Origin: Leishmania infantum JPCM5
Taxonomy: Eukaryota > Euglenozoa > Kinetoplastea > Trypanosomatida > Trypanosomatidae
Length of the DNA: 19,690 nucleotides
NCBI RefSeq assembly: GCF_000002875.2
Contig: NW_004057899.1
Coordinates: 1-19,690 of the forward strand
Direction: 5' to 3'
This document shows, in pieces, positions 16,971-19,690 of this stretch (the stretch's first letter is position 1; every line of letters starts with the position of its first letter). A program made the translations under genes and the position numbers. A model generated the notes under the pieces. The model saw nothing but the letters and a program-made list of their open reading frames with translations, was not told where the DNA came from and did no database searches.

Positions 16971-18658
16971 GACTGTCCGACATTGCCACCGAGTGGCGCC
17001 CTCAGCTGAAGTGAATTAAGCATTGGGATAGAGTGTGGTATGTCTGTCGGCACAGCGCCGGAGCGCTACGGCAAAGGAGCATACCTGCATGGCATCACGC
17101 GGCGCACACGGCGGGACACACAAGAGAGCGAGAGAAAGACAGATACACAGGCCTAGCAGCCAGGCGCACGCGCCAACAGCAGCAGCCCCCACTGGCACAC
17201 GCTTCGAGTCTAGCAGTGCGATAAGAGTTTCGAGCTCACCAGAGACGCGTCCCGTCGGAGAGCGACCCCACCACACGAAAGATGCACCAGCGAGGCGGAG
17301 CAACAACACTCACGCACCCGCGCGCTACCCGCAGCAGAGCGCGCACGCACACACCAGCATGCACTCGCGCGCCATCTCCGTCCACAAATATCACCGCTAT
17401 ACGATGGGCAACGACGTATGAGCAGCGGTTGGGGTGACGTCATACAGCAGCGGCCAGCGCCACACCTAGGCACACGCACACACACACAGACAAGGCAAGT
17501 GCGCCCTCAGATCGGAGCGAAAGATGAAGTTCAAACGGTGATCGTCAGCGACGCCTCGGACGCTAGCAGTAGTAGAGAGGACTTTATCATCATAAACGGT
17601 GCAGGCATACACACACACACAGCCACAAAGCAGAAAACGCGCGCGCACACACAGACAGGGAAAACCGCAGCCCGGACAGGCCCAGAGCACGGCCCGATCG
17701 TTCTCACGCCGCTTTGGTAGTGCACGTAGCCGACCAGACACTGTCAGCTCACACTGCGTAGCTGACGTTTCGCCGATGTACGTCATGTGCTGCTCACCGA
17801 ATGTGCTGCGCAAACACTCCTGGAGGGAGCATTGTCTGAGGCCCTCTGCGTGCCGGGGTAGTTCTGCCAACAAAAGAAGAGAAACGGTTCACTTCTCTAC
17901 AGCTGGAGTGTAGCTTTAGCGCACGAACAGGATGAGCAGGTGATCAGAACAGGACAAACTCTTCTAGCCTCAATAGCCGCTTGTGCCCAGGCTATATAGA
18001 GAGAAAGGGTGGGCTACAAACCTGAGAGTCTCCGATGTGCCGAGCAGCATGGATTTGATAGAGTACATCCGTGATGAAAGACGATGAAGCTGGATTGGTG
18101 CCGCGAAACCGAAGGATACACGTGATGTGCGCAGAGAGATAGGAAAAAGTAGAAAGAGAAGGCGAAGCACAGTTGGTAGCAGTGCAAAACACTGGTATTT
18201 TCACCTTTTCGTTGTTGCTTGCCAGGTCGGTTGCAGGTAGGTTCTGAGGGCATCTCGTGACGTGCGAAACGCCTTTTCTCTCACACTTTTTAATGGAGTG
18301 CACACATCCAGGAGCGAACCATCAGACGGCGCTGCCACTGTAGTCCCGACATCCCTGCAGAAAAAACGGCATCGACGATTGTGCGCGCTAGAGGCGAGTC
18401 ATGCATGACGTCACGCAAGCAGACAGTATCAACGGCAGCGTCTTGCTAAAGAAGGCCCCCTCACGAATGCAAGGAGCCTTACGCATTTTCACCTTCGCCA
18501 TTGTTCTAAACTTTTAAAAGTCGCTTGGTCAACCGCGAGAACACGCGCGAAAGCGTAAAACAGCCATCACATGTAAAAAAAGGTGGGGTAAGGGGAGGGG
18601 AATGCATACAAGCATCTGCGCACGACTGTTCATCTCGCCTTTCTCAACAACGAAGCAG

Positions 18659-18680
18659 CCCCCCCCCCCCACACACACAC
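18659..18680. repeat. C12 run followed by (AC)5
   Basis: Twelve consecutive C residues run directly into five AC units. This is a compound simple repeat likely to be variable in length and hard to sequence accurately. Confidence 0.9.
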
Positions 18681-18760
18681 ATGCACAGCACAAAGAAGTG
18701 AATGGGCACGGGAGCTTCGCAGGCTCGAGAGAGATGAGCGAGGGGGAGACTAAAAAATGC

Positions 18761-18775
18761 ATATATATATATATA
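18761..18775. repeat. AT dinucleotide run
   Basis: An uninterrupted alternating AT tract of 15 bp. Pure AT runs are rare in this GC-rich window; a second lies about 280 bp to the right at 19057-19068, just before repeat copy B. Confidence 0.9.
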
Positions 18776-18791
18776 CTGCACTAAGTCGCCG

Positions 18792-18814
18792 ACACACACA
18801 CACACACACACACA
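18792..18814. repeat. (AC)11 microsatellite
   Basis: An uninterrupted alternating AC tract of 23 bp lies shortly after the AT run at 18761-18775. Confidence 0.9.
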
Positions 18815-19056
18815 GGGCTATCGCCCAGTCACGAACATAGCAAAATCCAGGAGAACAGTGAAGCTATTCAAACACCCCACAAAATCGTAACCCGCGGACA
18901 CAAGCGGAAAAAAAAACGTTACACCGAAGACATCATCTGCGGCACAGTGCATATATAGGTATATCAACCGAAAAGCGCCGCCAACTCACAGCCATGATTG
19001 GAAATACAGCACAAGGTCTTCTCATGTTCACATTGCACGCAGCGGCCAACATACGA

Positions 19057-19068
19057 ATATATATATAT
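19057..19068. repeat. AT dinucleotide run next to repeat copy B
   Basis: A 12-bp alternating AT tract ends 26 bp before the left edge of the 210-bp repeat copy B. Copy A has no such run at its left edge. Confidence 0.85.
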
Positions 19069-19092
19069 TCACCCCTACCCGAGCACCCACAA

Positions 19093-19690
19093 TTACAGCT
19101 CACCCGGCCATTGTCGCGCGACGCCCACATCCTGGTCGTCGAGGGCGGGCCGGCTGCAGTTGCACCGGGCCGCGTCCAGGGCCCTGCTCCACGGCAGTGG
19201 CGGGGGTGTCCGTGCCGCGGGTAACACGGTAGGGGGAGGAAAGAGGTGGGTGGCCGGCGTACATGCCGGGTGAGCTCGAGCAGGAAGGCGCCTCAGGCCG
19301 CGGCATTCCACAATGTGATGCGGCGACCCTCCACATGGGAGTCTGGAGGACCCGACGGCGCAGTTCGGTGATCGGGTGGAGCTCCACACGCCGCGGGCCC
19401 GCCACAATGAAGACGCGAGGCCCTCGGACACACCTTTGTGGGACTCCGCACGGAAACGGGGGCTCCTCGACTGCTCCATGTGAGTCGTGAGCGCAGGCGA
19501 GCGGTAAGGACGGGAGCCGGACTGCTGTAGTTCAGGTGTGTCTTCCAGATGGTGCGCCGACGTCTCTAGGTACATCTTCACCAACATGTTGGCCTGCTCT
19601 CTCGCGCAGAGGTAGCGGTCACCCTGTCTCGTCGCTGGCGCGCACAGCGCACATGCAGAATGAGTGGTGGTGTGGGGAGGGGGGAGGGGA
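19093..19690 (-). pseudogene. coding-like fragment at the right edge, ending in repeat copy B
   Basis: A minus-strand frame is open from the window edge to the TAA at 19093-19095. From ATG 19585-19587 it would encode 164 residues. The first part (RQGDRYLCAREQANMLVKMY and the roughly 40 residues after it) has balanced, protein-like composition, while the last 69 residues are the Pro/Arg/Ala-rich tail shared with copy A. From about 19450 leftward another minus frame looks equally coding-like (GPRVFIVAGPRRVELHPITE), which suggests a frameshift. Upstream, the sequence near 19665-19690 is a pyrimidine tract on the minus strand and could precede a splice acceptor. The fragment could be a decayed gene, a small hypothetical gene or chance. 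I do not recognise it. Confidence 0.35.
19095..19304. repeat. 210-bp direct repeat, copy B
   Basis: This segment is identical over 210 bp to 6193-6402 and has the same orientation. Flanking bases differ on both sides. As in copy A, a minus-strand frame runs through the unit and stops exactly at its left edge, here with TAA (19093-19095) instead of TGA. With copy A it forms a direct-repeat pair around TAC40, the PIP kinase and RRP6. Confidence 0.93.

Larger units (their letters stand above)
16442..19094. other. long low-complexity spacer upstream of RRP6
   Basis: About 2.65 kb hold no recognisable gene. CA repeats occur at 16951-16970, near 17470-17490, near 17608-17665 and at 18792-18814. 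A C12 run abuts an AC tract at 18659-18680. AT dinucleotide runs lie at 18761-18775 and 19057-19068. The open frames present are short and low in complexity. In the polycistronic model this is the 3' UTR and spacer of the next gene to the right plus the RRP6 leader. Confidence 0.6.

Noticed and set aside
1..19690. Strand-switch region, telomeric array or CRISPR array
   Set aside because: All supported genes share one strand, no telomeric hexamer array is present, and no regularly spaced short repeats were seen.

Overview
The window looks like nuclear DNA of a trypanosomatid, most likely Leishmania. Five intron-less genes all lie on the minus strand. They are separated by long, low-complexity intergenic tracts rich in CA/GT and polypurine runs, with minus-strand polypyrimidine runs and AG dinucleotides before the genes, as expected for a polycistronic unit processed by trans-splicing and polyadenylation. 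One gene encodes LPG2, the GDP-mannose transporter of Leishmania phosphoglycan synthesis. The genes for TAC40, a PIP kinase and RRP6 are, as I recall, neighbours in Trypanosoma brucei too, so this is a syntenic block.

In order of transcription (right to left) the window holds: a coding-like fragment at the right edge (19305-19690) joined to one copy of a 210-bp repeat (19095-19304); a 2.9-kb low-complexity spacer; RRP6, the nuclear exosome 3'-5' exonuclease (14000-16237); a phosphatidylinositol phosphate kinase (10743-12383); a TAC40-like mitochondrial outer-membrane beta-barrel (8113-9306); a GC-rich degenerate region (6193-7790) that includes the second repeat copy and a broken plus-strand coding-like stretch; a small membrane-anchored P-loop kinase-like protein (4197-4970); LPG2 (1411-2436); and its 3' flank, which carries a possible SIDER-type retroposon remnant (1-450).

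The genes share no pathway: they cover Golgi nucleotide-sugar transport, an uncharacterised P-loop protein, mitochondrial genome segregation, phosphoinositide signalling and RNA decay. They are linked by co-transcription, as is normal in trypanosomatids.

The least ordinary feature is the pair of perfectly identical 210-bp direct repeats 12.9 kb apart. They bracket TAC40, the PIP kinase and RRP6 and could support recombination into an amplified circle or a deletion. Each repeat adjoins a different degenerate, coding-like sequence that I could not identify. I found no rRNA, convincing tRNA, CRISPR array or complete transposon.
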